From assembly GCF_900700375.1 (NCBI RefSeq), contig NC_041708.1:7154313-7218312 (forward strand): a DNA stretch of 64,000 nucleotides. Direction: 5' to 3'. Every line of letters starts with the position of its first letter. Positions within the stretch are counted from its first letter, which is position 1. Below are positions 32,117 through 41,890 of the stretch, piece after piece. Below the pieces are notes generated by a model. It ran no database searches. It was not told the origin of the DNA and saw nothing but the letters and a program-made list of their open reading frames with translations. The position numbers and the translations under genes were made by a program. The DNA is from Denticeps clupeoides. Lineage: Eukaryota; Chordata; Actinopteri; Clupeiformes; Denticipitidae.

Positions 32117-33940
32117 GATGTTAAAGAAAACGAGATTCCATTGCTCTGTGGACCAGTGTCAACTCTAGAAGCTTTTTATGGTGGACATGGGTCAGTATGA
32201 CTACCCTGCAGCTCTGCTGTGGTTCGGTAGCTACACAGACCCACAACTAACTGACCAAACACAGTGTGTCCTGGCATCAGAACTAAGACAACATGAGCCA
32301 GCCTGCCTTTGGAGCGCTTTGGGGTGGTCCTGATCACTGCAGACTGGGAGCATCTAACAGGAGCTCCAGATTTGGAGATACTATGAGCCCCAGCTGTCTA
32401 GCCATCACAATTTAGTCACTTGTGAGAGTCGCTCCAATTCTTCTACTTTCACTTTTCTGCTCTCAACACATCAAATTCAAAGAACAAAATGTTCACTTGC
32501 CACTGGATATATCCCACCCACCACCATGTGACATTATAACAAGCTCACTGCCTGTCAGCGCTCATGATGTTATCGATTTACAGTATTTGCCACATCTGTC
32601 AATGTTTATTTCTCCGCTCATTTAATAAAATTAAACCAGTTCAGATCTAACGAAACTCTGCTCGCTTTTACAAATGTACAAGGTTTTCTTGTTTAAAGTT
32701 AAGCAGGATTTTTGAAACGTGGTAGTAGCCTAGTGGGTAAAACACTCGCCTATGAACCAGACGGCCACAAAGTCACAAGTTTAAAACCCACGTAGTACCA
32801 TTGTGTACACTTAACCCTGAGTGTCTCCAGTGTGACTGTCTCTGTAACTCTGGATAAGGGTGTCTGATAAATGCCATAAATGTTAAATGTAAATGTCAGT
32901 TTATAAAGTCAATGGATAGAAAATTGCTTTGTTTACTTGTGAAATGTATTATTACTTTAAGTGACTTCCAGAAATAATACATTTACAGCAATTCATTTCA
33001 TTTACCTCAAGCACAAAAGTTTAAATGTGACGAACACATACAACTGAATATCTTTCTAGATCAGTATCACCTCAGATGACTCGCTGCCCACAGAGAGATG
33101 CAAATTCTGGTTGGCCATTGGGGTTTTTTTTAAACAACATGCTGTTTGATTAGATGATTAAATCTAACTTTGCAAAAAAGGAAGTGGCCTGAGGAAACAA
33201 CCGCTGTGGACCTAACCCTCCAACAGCATCCTGTTCTGACTGAACCCTTCGTAAGTGAAGGGTTCCATTATAACATTGTTTAACAGTGGCTATAAACTTA
33301 CACAATTATTCTAACAACATAGCACCTATTCTACACTCAAGACTAAAGGTTTTGAGGTTTTCCGTTGTCATTATGGCAATTTGCATGGTGTATGTTCCAG
33401 AATGTTATGAAGAGTGATCAGGCGAATTGCAAAGTTCCTCTTTGCCATGAAAATTAAGTTAATCTTAAAATTGCACCTAAATCAACCATTTATTGGATCA
33501 TCAAAAACTTCAATGAGAGTGGTTCAAGTGTTGTGAAGAAGGCTTCAGAAGGCGACCAAGAAAGTCCAGCAAGCGCCAGGACCGTCCCCTAAAGATGATT
33601 CAGCTGCAGGATCGGGGTGCCACCAGTGCAGAGCTTCCTCAGGAATAGCAGCAGGTGTGAGAGCATCTGGAAAAATGATTTTGCAATGAATAAAGAACGG
33701 TACCAAAACATTCTCCCACAACAACTCCTCCCAGCCACCCGAAAACGGCTTGGTGAAGAACAATATCTCTTCCAGCATGATGACATATCGTGGCCAAAGT
33801 CATAACTAAGTGCACAAAGAAAAAGTTTTGTATGTAGATGTGTAAGGAAAAGTGAAGTGATTGTGAAACACTGCAGCACAGCACACGGTGACACAACGAT
33901 ATGTGTCCTCTGCTTTTAACCATCACCCTTGGTGAGCATC
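32117..33940 (+). repeat. Tandem duplication, unit 2
   Basis: Second copy of the mosaic unit: Tc1 remnant (-) 32117-32625, SINE A 32712-32895, Tc1 remnant (+) 33385-33810, then a SINE B tail that stops at about 33938. It differs from unit 1 by scattered substitutions and indels, including an extra stretch before the SINE (about 32660-32712) and one of about 60 bp near 32960-33030. Confidence 0.88.
32712..32895 (+). repeat. SINE family A copy (unit 2)
   Basis: Includes the complete head gtggtagtagcctagtgggt, which is shortened in the unit 1 copy, then aaccagacggccacaaagtc and tail ctctggataagggtgtctga. Confidence 0.85.
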
Positions 33941-34270
33941 TCAAATTGAGATGTTTTTGTTTTTTTACCTTAAGATGTATTATTCTTTATCATGTTACTG
34001 GCCATGTAATTAATAAGCATTTGATGTAAAGTAAATTAGTCATTCATTTCACTTATAATTTTATAAATTCATTTAAGCCCCCAAAAGTCTGAAGAGCTAC
34101 TTGGGAACCATAAGGAAGTCTCTCAAAAAGCCACAATTCCCATCAATGACAGAAAATGTAATCAATTTGTTCAGCCTGTTTGATAAGAGAGATGATGATA
34201 CGTGAGAATCAGGCGTTCTGTGTTGTTCATAACAGGAACGCTTGTGAACGTAGAATTCTTATTTTATTAC
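33936..34270 (+). other. Unique AT-rich spacer
   Basis: No gene or known repeat recognised. It starts with a small palindrome catctcaaattgagatg and separates the tandem duplication from the U5 cluster. Confidence 0.5.
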
Positions 34271-34280
34271 CAGTTAATGG

Positions 34281-34396
34281 AGCCCCGCTACTAAGCAGGG
34301 CAACAAAAAATTAGTTTGAACTCATAGTGATCCTCTCCACGGAAATCTTTAGTAAAAGGCGAAAGATTTATACGAGATGAAGAGAACCATGAGTGT
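34281..34396 (-). ncRNA. RNU5: U5 spliceosomal snRNA, copy 1
   Basis: The 116-nt RNA reads acactcatggttctcttc at the 5' end, then the stem and invariant loop I (cgccttttac), an Sm-type site aattttttg and a terminal stem ending cggggct. Length and loop match vertebrate U5. U5 holds the exon ends in the spliceosome as part of the U4/U6.U5 tri-snRNP. Its PSE lies at 34430-34450, but the distal element is displaced by an inserted SINE (see promoter entry). Confidence 0.93.
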
Positions 34397-34429
34397 ACTG
34401 AGTGAACGTGGGTTCGTGTCACCACGTCA

Positions 34430-34450
34430 CCAAGAGAACCGGCGGTCACC
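34430..34450 (-). promoter_or_regulatory. PSE-like element of U5 copy 1
   Basis: ggtgaccgccggttctcttgg at -54 to -34 from the RNA start. It is the same in copy 3 and one base different in copy 2, is at the position expected for the proximal sequence element bound by SNAPc, and begins with the gtgaccg also recalled from mammalian U1 genes. Confidence 0.7.
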
Positions 34451-34495
34451 AGGACGGTCGGTCCAGGTCACCACACACTGAACATTACTTTTGTA

Positions 34496-34685
34496 CATTT
34501 ACAGCATTTATCAGACGCCCTTACCCATAGCGAATTAAAATCAGTAGTTACAGGGACTGTCCCCCTCTGAAACAACTTAGGGTTAAGTGTCTTGCTCAGG
34601 GACACAATGGTAGTAAGTGGGATTTGAACCTGGGTCGTCTGGTTCATCGGCGAGTGTGTTCCCCACTAGGCTAAAACCACCCTAC
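34496..34685 (-). repeat. SINE family A inserted within the U5 copy 1 promoter
   Basis: Near-complete reverse SINE (acatttacagcatttatcag to gtgtgttccccactaggc). It lies between the PSE and distal element of copy 1. Copies 2 and 3 have direct continuity (ctgaacat...tcatatcggctt) at this place, so the insertion is inferred cleanly. Confidence 0.9.
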
Positions 34686-34781
34686 GTGTTATATCGGCTT
34701 GTATAAAATCCGCCGAGTAGCGTCCAGTTGTGGTAAAAATAAAGGCTTCAAATAACCAAATGGAAAGAAAAAAAAGAAATA

Positions 34782-34801
34782 AGCGCAAGGCATGATGGGA
34801 T
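34782..34801 (-). promoter_or_regulatory. Staf/ZNF143 (SPH) site of U5 copy 1 distal element
   Basis: In transcript orientation tcccatcatgccttgcgctt, matching the SPH consensus ycccannatgcnyygcg. It sits about 390-405 bp upstream here, versus 200-220 bp in the other two copies. Confidence 0.75.
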
Positions 34802-35239
34802 ACGGACAACTGCCGCTTTTCGTGGATTAAACGCAAAGACTGCAGGCGGCGACGTAAACAACTTATATATATAAATATAACTGTTAAATATAGACCTCGA
34901 TCAATCACCTGACGCACAATTACTTTGAGAATTCGTTCCGATAAAAAAAACAACAACAGCGCAGTTGGAAAAACGCACTCAGGGGGGCGCCGTTGGCGGA
35001 CGCGCGACTAAATCTGCAACAGTATGAGATCTTAAGCGCTTTTTTTAAAAAAAAAAACATGAAGTAGCGAAATTCTGCGGCACTAATGATGCGTGCTGTT
35101 ATCTGGACACCCGCCCACGGGACCACAGCTCTGGACTATGTGGTCTAGCCGGCTATTGGCAAGGCTCACTGCACGGTCCTCATTATAATATTAGCAGTAC
35201 ATTCGCCACTTTTTCCACACATTCAAATAGTTTCTTGTG

Positions 35240-35515
35240 CACATCGCACATTACATTTTGTATACATTTGTATGTAGACGCCTGAGTGTGTGTGCGAGCT
35301 TTTTATGGAGACGTGTGAGGAAAAATGGTGTATGTTCGAATTTTAAATGTAGACGAGTGAGTAAAAGTGGTGTATGTTCCAATATTGTATGTAGATGCAT
35401 GAGGGAAAATGGCGAATGTGCGAGCTTTGTATGTAGACGAGTGAGGAAAAGTGGTGTGTGTTCAAATTTTGTATGTAGATGTATGAGGAAAAATAGTGCA
35501 TGTGCGACCTTTATA
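35240..35515 (+). repeat. 42-bp minisatellite, block 1
   Basis: Repeats of tttgtatgtagacgagtgag followed by gaaaagtggtgtatgttcga and two further bases, diverged. The period of 42 bp is a multiple of three, so false open frames appear on both strands (FVCRRVRKSGVCSN-type 14-residue repeats). Confidence 0.92.
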
Positions 35516-35604
35516 ATATTAGCAGTGCATTCGCCACTTTTTCCTCACACACATAATACTGTCGCGCACACATTCAAATAGTTTCTTGTTTTTTTCATTA
35601 CATT

Positions 35605-36215
35605 TTTGTATACTTTGTATGTAGACGTCTGAGAAAAAGTGGTGTATGTGCGAGCTTTTTATGGAGACGAGTGAGGAAAAGTGGTGTATGTTCGAATTTT
35701 AAATGTAGACGAGTGAGGAAAAGTGGTGCATGTTTGAGCTTTGTATATAGACACCTGAGAAAAAGTAGTGTATGTTCGAATTTTGTATTTAGTCGGGTGA
35801 GGAAAAGTGGTGTATGTTCGAATTTGTATGTAGACAGGTGAGGGAAATTGGTGTATGTGCAAGCTTTGTATGTAGACGTGTGAGGAAAAGTGATGTATGT
35901 TCGAATCTTGTATATAGATGCGTGAGGGGAAATGGTGTTAGTTCAAATTTTGTATGTAGACACTTGAGGAAAAGTGGTGTATGTTCAAATTTTGTATGTA
36001 GACGAGTGAGGAAAAGTGGTGTATGTGCGATTTTTGTATGTAAATGCATGAGGAAAAATGGTGTATGTTCTAATTTTGTATGTAGATGCGTGAGGGAAAA
36101 TGGTGTATGTAAAAGCTTTGTATGTAGACGTGAGTGTATGTAGACATTTTTTTTAAAGTTGTGTATGTTCGAGCTCTGTATGTGGACGGGTGAGGAAAAG
36201 TGGTGCAAATTGTGC
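35605..36215 (+). repeat. 42-bp minisatellite, block 2
   Basis: About 14 diverged units of the same 42-bp repeat as block 1. A 90-bp spacer (35516-35605) contains a second copy of the flank ataatattagcagt(a/g)cattcgccac seen just before block 1, so the array itself has been duplicated. Confidence 0.92.
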
Positions 36216-36377
36216 ACCCAAAATATCTGAAGAGCCGGCTCTATAAAAAGCCTATCATGCACAGATAAGCTCCAGGTTTTAACGTGGATATGAGCTGGGG
36301 TCATAGTTAGAATGCTATTGGGTTGTATAAGTGATAGTATATTTTAAGTGATCTGTTGCTTTTATACAAGTTTATAG

Positions 36378-36493
36378 AGCCCCGCTATGAAGCAGGGCGA
36401 CAAAAAATTAGTTTGAACTCATAGTGATCCTCCCCACGGAAATCTTTAGTAAAAGGCGAAAGATTTATACGAGATGAAGAGAACCATGAGTGT
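36378..36493 (-). ncRNA. RNU5: U5 spliceosomal snRNA, copy 2
   Basis: 116 nt with the same 5' start, loop I (cgccttttac), Sm site and closing stem as copy 1. The terminal loop reads tgcttcatagc, as in copy 3. PSE-like block at 36527-36547; SPH site at 36693-36712, about 200-219 bp upstream. Confidence 0.93.
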
Positions 36494-36526
36494 ACTGAGT
36501 AATTGTGGGTTCGTGGCACCAAGTCA

Positions 36527-36547
36527 CCAAGAGAACCGGGGGTCACC
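36527..36547 (-). promoter_or_regulatory. PSE-like element of U5 copy 2
   Basis: ggtgacccccggttctcttgg in transcript orientation at -54 to -34, one base different from the other two copies. Confidence 0.68.
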
Positions 36548-36692
36548 AGGACGGTCGGTCCAGGTTACCACACGCTGAACATTTACATGTCATATCGGCT
36601 TGAATAAAATCCGCCACGTGAAGCCACGCAGTGTACAAGTGTGCTGAAAATAAAGGCTTCGGTACCGAACCAAATCGCAAGATAAAGAAATA

Positions 36693-36712
36693 AGCGCAAA
36701 GCATGATGGGAT
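36693..36712 (-). promoter_or_regulatory. Staf/ZNF143 (SPH) site of U5 copy 2
   Basis: tatcccatcatgctttgcgc in transcript orientation at about -200 to -219, the usual place of a snRNA distal sequence element. Confidence 0.75.
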
Positions 36713-36801
36713 ACGGACAACTGCCGCGATCCGGTTTGCTTGTCGTGGATTAAACGCAACGACTGCACGCGGCGACGTAAACAATTGATATATATAATAC
36801 A

Positions 36802-37755
36802 TAGGGATGCACCGACACCGGTATCTGGTATCGGCCTCGATACCACATTTTCTAAAGTACTCGTACTCGTTAAAAGTCCCCCGAGACCGGGGACCTATAC
36901 CACGGTCTAAAAAATGTCTACGTTTGAGCGGCGTGTAAGGGGTTAATCACAGGCGCCGAGTGCCCGCCCCCTGACCCCGCCCCCAGCTCAGCGGGGAGAA
37001 GGCGAGGCGAGACATGTCAGCCGTGTGGAACTATTTCAAAACGAATGAAGACGACAAACCAAAGGCGGACTGCAAATTGTGCTCAGCGAAATTGTCCAGA
37101 GGAGGCTCAAAAGGTAGCGCATTTAACACAAGTAATTTAATCTAGCACCTAACATCCCAACACGACAACGAGTACAAAGAGTTTACCCACGCTTATAAAA
37201 ACCAACACAACCCACGCTGCAGCAATCTCAGCAAAATGTCAAGAGACAACCCACGTGCTGTGAAAACAACCCCGGGAATGATCGAGTACATTGCATTGAG
37301 TGACCTGCCACTCTCGGAGGTAGAAAATGTGGGATCCCTGCGTGTTCTGGAGCCCAGATATGATGTCCCAAGCCGCCGCTACATGAGTTGCCTAAACTAC
37401 ACGACTCCGTGAAAAAAACACATCCACAGCCTACTGCAAGCCTCCTCTGCAGTGTTAGCCCCGTGTCGCTAATTAGCCTAAACTCCCAGTGGATAGATGA
37501 GAGTTACATTACATTTTTTAAATTTGGTATAATTATTTATTCTGTAATATGTTGCATACAACACGCTTTTCATTTTAAATAAATGTTCTTAATTCCAAAC
37601 TAGTCCCTTGTTTGTTTTTTTCATGTTAAATTATATGACTAAAGCTGTTACCTGTAAATGTAAATCATGTTTTTATTAAGTACTCGGTTTCGGCGAGTGT
37701 TGAAATCCAAGTACTCGTACTCGTTTTCCAATAAAGTGGTATCGGTGCACCCCTA
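36802..37755 (+). mobile_element. hAT-type element inserted upstream of U5 copy 2
   Basis: The ends tagggatgcacc and ggtgcaccccta are inverted, and the 8-bp flanks ataataca/ataataaa are the target duplication (one mismatch). U5 copy 1 has the unfilled sequence atatatataaatataac. Inside, an N-terminal BED zinc-finger reading is visible on the + strand (SAVWNYFKTN, then CKLCSAKL, starting near 37016) and a later MIEYIALSDLPLS piece near 37279. The catalytic core is missing, so this is an internally deleted, non-autonomous copy of 954 bp. Confidence 0.88.
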
Positions 37756-38020
37756 ATAATAAATATAACTGTTAAATGTAGACTTCGATCACCTGACGCA
37801 CAATTACTTTGAGAATTCTGCTCCGTAAAAAAAAAAAACAGTGCAGTTGAAAAAATTTACTCAAGGGGGCGCTGTTGGCTGACGCGCGACTAACTCTGCT
37901 ACAGTATGAGATCTTAACCACTTTAAAGAAAATTTCATAAAGTAGCGAAATTCTGCGGAACTAATGATGCGTGCTGATATCTGGACACCCGCCCACGGGA
38001 CCACAGCTCTGGACATCCAG
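37756..38020 (-). repeat. Distal flank of the U5 copy 2 unit
   Basis: It resumes the U5 repeat unit interrupted by the hAT element: taactgttaaatgtagactt, gaattctgctccgtaaaaaa, gcgcgactaactctgctaca and atctggacacccgcccacgg. It aligns with 34877-35125 in the copy 1 unit. Confidence 0.85.
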
Positions 38021-38531
38021 ACAGAACAGCGACAGAAATGAACGTTATAAGGAATAAAGATGTGGTGGTGGGGGAGAGATGACCTCTGGGTCTATTCAAA
38101 ACGATGAACTTTAAGAAATATTAACACTTGTACCTGTCTTGTCCAACACGGTATTCACTGAAATTTTCACCAGGGAACTGTGCAATGGATTATGACGAAA
38201 GGCAGGTAAACTAAGGCTTCATAAACACTCACTTGTTCAGGGTAAAATAGGATGAATAGCTTGACTCGGTGATTCCTCTCATACTGTGGAGATTTTGTCG
38301 CGCGTCCGCCAACGGCGCCCCCTTGAGTGCGTTTTTCCAACTGCACAGTTGCTGTTTTTTTTACGGAACGACGCGGTGCTGCGAGCAGAATTCTCAAAGT
38401 AATTGTGCGTCAGATGAACAAGGTCTACATTTAACAGTTATATTTATTATATATATAAGTTGTTTACGTCGCCGCGTGCAGTCGTTGCGTTTAATCCACG
38501 ACAAGCAGAACGGATCGCGGCAGTTGTCCGT

Positions 38532-38550
38532 ATCCCATCATGCCTTGCGC
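38532..38550 (+). promoter_or_regulatory. Staf/ZNF143 (SPH) site of U5 copy 3
   Basis: atcccatcatgccttgcgc at -220 to -202 from the RNA start, matching the SPH consensus. Confidence 0.78.
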
Positions 38551-38697
38551 TTATTTCTTTTTTTTCTTTCCATTTGGTTCTTTGAAGCCTTTATTTTCAC
38601 CATACTTGGACGCTACGTGGCTTTACGTGCCAGATTTTTATACAAGCCGATATGACACGTACATGTTCAGCGTGTCGTAACCTGGACCGACCGTCCT

Positions 38698-38718
38698 GGT
38701 GACCGCCGGTTCTCTTGG
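38698..38718 (+). promoter_or_regulatory. PSE-like element of U5 copy 3
   Basis: ggtgaccgccggttctcttgg at -54 to -34. Confidence 0.72.
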
Positions 38719-38751
38719 TGACGTGGTGCCACGAACCCACGTTCACGCAGT

Positions 38752-38867
38752 ACACTCATGGTTCTCTTCATCTCGTATAAATCTTTCGCCTTTTACTAAA
38801 GATTTCCGTGGGGAGGATCACTATGAGTTCAAACTAATTTTTTGTCGCCCTGCTTCATAGCGGGGCT
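38752..38867 (+). ncRNA. RNU5: U5 spliceosomal snRNA, copy 3
   Basis: 116 nt, the same length as I recall for human U5. It has acactcatggttctcttc, loop I cgccttttac, tccgtgggga, an Sm site aattttttg and a terminal gc-rich hairpin ending cggggct. A possible 3' box (cttggtaaaaaaaaactttc) follows within about 10 bp. It is divergently oriented to copy 2, with PSE and SPH elements at standard distances and no insertion, so it is the best candidate for full activity. Confidence 0.94.
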
Positions 38868-38889
38868 CTATAACTTGGTAAAAAAAAAC

Positions 38890-40000
38890 TTTCAGGCAGT
38901 AATGCTAACAATTTTTATTTAAGTTTGTGAGATATTTCTACACGTTGCAGATTAAGCGTGAGCCTAAATCAGATCTACGTTAAGAAGTTGGAACCTGTCA
39001 ATAAACGCTGAAGCTCACACTACTATCCGTGGTAGTTACCCTGCCGCCTACCTTACGAACTGATCAAGGGCAGGAATGAGATAAAATCAACCTGGAGGAT
39101 AAATTTGTGGTCGCAAGCTAAATTCCCTCAGATTGACTAAGGTCTGTGGATGCCGAACGAAACGTCCTGCCGTAAAGAAAGAAACCCAATTCACCTGGAT
39201 GACTGAGACATACTTTGCCGTCTGTTTCGAACAAATAGTCCAGATCATATTTCATTATCTCAGGACGCCTAACATATTCTCACATTTCATCATCTCTCTC
39301 TCTTCAAACAGGCCAAATCATTTTAACAAATTGTCTGTAATTGATGGGAATTCCGGATTTTTGTAGAGAGCCGACCCTTACAGCTCGGTGCACTTAAAAG
39401 AGCCGGCTCTTTCGGCTCCCAAGTGGCTCCATGTTAAATTCCATTTTAATCTGTTGAATATGTATGAGCATGAGAAAGTGCAAAGTGGTACCTTTTCTCT
39501 TGCCAGTTGGTGGCGCTAAACCATGGTGTCAAAATTCATATATGGATATGATTATGGTTTTGCAATTTAGCATGGTGAACTTAAAATTTGGAGTGAATCG
39601 GACAAAGAATCTAGAATCAATTTCTGTTGTATGAGAAAATGAAACAATCCAGATGATCTCACTTCCTGTTGGGCAGGGCTAATGAGTGTGAGTGTATCAT
39701 AAGTTATCTTAATGAGATACACATGCCTTTTCATTTTGGTGGCAATACCCATAGTCAGAAGGTTGTCGGTTTGAATCCCGAACCGCCAAGGTGCCACTGA
39801 GCAAAGCACCGTCCCGTGGGAGTGCTTCTGATTGGCTGATATTCCGAATGTGCAGCTACAACAATAATCCAATCTATTTCAGTGTATTTAACGTGAACTG
39901 TTTTGGTGCTTCCATACAAAAACAAATAAGAATACATTTTGAAAGCTCAACAGACTTTTAAGTGTATACCAGGATTTAAAAAAAAATACCTAAACATGAG
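38890..40000. other. Intergenic region with repeat debris
   Basis: No gene recognised. It holds a small palindromic motif gagccggctctttcggctc (39400-39418; the core also occurs at 36231) and a family B SINE fragment (next entry). The rest shows nothing identifiable. Confidence 0.4.
39740..39817 (+). repeat. SINE family B fragment
   Basis: ggttgtcggtttgaatcccg followed by ccaaggtgccactgagcaaag and caccgtccc; truncated afterwards. Confidence 0.7.
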
Positions 40001-40048
40001 TGGGTGGGTTCAAATGCAGTGTTTCATTTATCTGCTCATGTGTCAAGA

Positions 40049-40050
<2 letters not shown>

Positions 40051-40098
<48 letters not shown>
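40051..40098 (+). repeat. (GT)n microsatellite
   Basis: 48 bp of uninterrupted GT repeats. Confidence 0.97.
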
Positions 40099-40101
<3 letters not shown>

Positions 40102-40156
40102 GAATTGGTCTGTTAACTGCAATAACCATACAAACTTTTTAAATAATAGCAACACA

Positions 40157-41092
40157 TTTTATTCTGTGGTATGTCGACTTGAAAGAGGATTGTGGTGTCA
40201 AATGCAAAAGTACATTCTTACAAAACACACAGGCACAGACACACACACACACATTTGAGGAACAAAGGTGCTTCGGCGATACACAGTGTCAGACTGTCCG
40301 GTGGGTAAATTCACATCAGGCATTAAGAACACTGTTGAGTAAAACTTTCTTTCCTGAGTCTCTTCTGAACAACCAAGGATAAATTCAGTCAATGCAAAAC
40401 AAAGTGAAAAGGTCCAATTTAAATTACAGCACAATAAATACGGTGCAAATAATTCATGATCAAAACACAAAAAATGAAAATTGCAACCTGCTCCCCTGAA
40501 ACCTATTTGAAATAATGAATGTTTTCCTTCTAAAATTAATTCAACAAATATTTTCTGCACATCAAAATCGGTTGGGAGTTTTGCACTAGAAAAATAACAC
40601 ACCAAATCTGCATTTAGACTGATGCAACGTTGCCACAACTAAGCAACCATTTACAATAGAGATCAAAACAATATATGATGTTCTTCAGGAGAGAAAATTT
40701 AACATCGACATCTGGAATGTAGTCGAACATTCAGAACACACATGCTCTTAAGACTAACCGTATAAAAATAAAAAAATAAAGACACACAAACACTGTGTCT
40801 TTATGAAGTAAAAAATATAGGACCGGACCACAAGCCTGGGTTTTGGCAGATTAGGAACTTGGGGGCGGAGCTGAAGTTCTTCTTCCACTGGCCGTGATTT
40901 GTCCAAGACTGGCTCCGGTAAATATTTGGTCGCTAGTTCCAGACATTTATAAGTTAAAACACATCAAAGCAGTTTCGCAATGTGTAAATATAGGACAAAA
41001 AAATTAAGGCAAGTCTCTGTGAGTTGAGCCGGAATGCAACGGCGCCATGGCTACGTGGCCCTTGGCCGGTTCTGTCCGAGGCAGTGGTGGGC
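40157..41092 (-). other. mfsd13a: Probable 3' UTR of mfsd13a
   Basis: No coding signal after the stop at 41093. A minus-strand AATAAA (tttatt on the + strand, 40157-40162) would end a 3' UTR of about 0.93 kb. End point inferred. Confidence 0.4.
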
Positions 41093-41850
41093 TCAGATGG
41101 TCTTGACATCGACGAGGGGTCCAGGGTGTGCGCCCTGGCGCTGGGCCTTGATGCCCTGTAGCCTGCGGCCGTGCAGTGTGAAGCGGGACCACGCCAGCAG
41201 CTGCAAAAAGGCACAGGTAATTGGCACAAACACCAGCAGGTAGAAGCAGCCCTGGCGCAGGGAAAGAGAGAGGGCGGAGCCTGACACGCCCACCGCGGTC
41301 ACGGAGTCCTTCACGGGGTCCCGCTCAAAGATGTCATAACCTGGGAGACAAAGAGCACATTTATTCGCCAAACTTGCTATTCATTGTTGCTATTCATAAG
41401 TGCGCAGAGACGTTATTACCTGTGTAAACACATAGCAGCCAGGTGCCAATCAGAGGGGCAAAGGTCTGTCCAGGCTTGGTCACCAGGGCAACCATCCCAA
41501 AGAGCAATGCTGAGGCCGCCTGCTGTCGTCTGTTGAGAACAAAGTCTTCGTCCACCAGGTCACTGATGACCAGGTTCAGTAACTTACACGTCCCCTCGGT
41601 GAACACCCGATTACTGTGAAACACACACACACACACACATCGCTATAATCCAGACGATAGTATACATGGTATTATAGACACTGTTCAAAAGTGGGGCGAA
41701 CAAACATGGAAAAAACATTCCTGTTCAGGTTTTATGCAATCACCACCTCATAATGACCTGAAAGGTGAAACATTTAAGAATAAACCTTTGAACTGGGCAC
41801 TTCCAAGCAGTCTTATGTGAGAAAAGCTTTGTCTTGCATGAACTGAGCAC

Positions 41851-41890
<40 letters not shown>

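Noticed and set aside
35240-36215. Regular repeat spacing considered as a CRISPR array
   Set aside because: Units are contiguous, without unique spacers, in a vertebrate genome; it is a minisatellite.
35789-36304. 171-residue minus-strand frame with LHTK...HTP repeats
   Set aside because: It is explained by the 42-bp period of the minisatellite; the opposite strand is equally open and no start context, splice signal or known domain is seen.
40954-41371. Plus- and minus-strand alternative frames over the last mfsd13a exon
   Set aside because: They are shadows of the real exon 41093-41340, which fits the protein family and splice phases.
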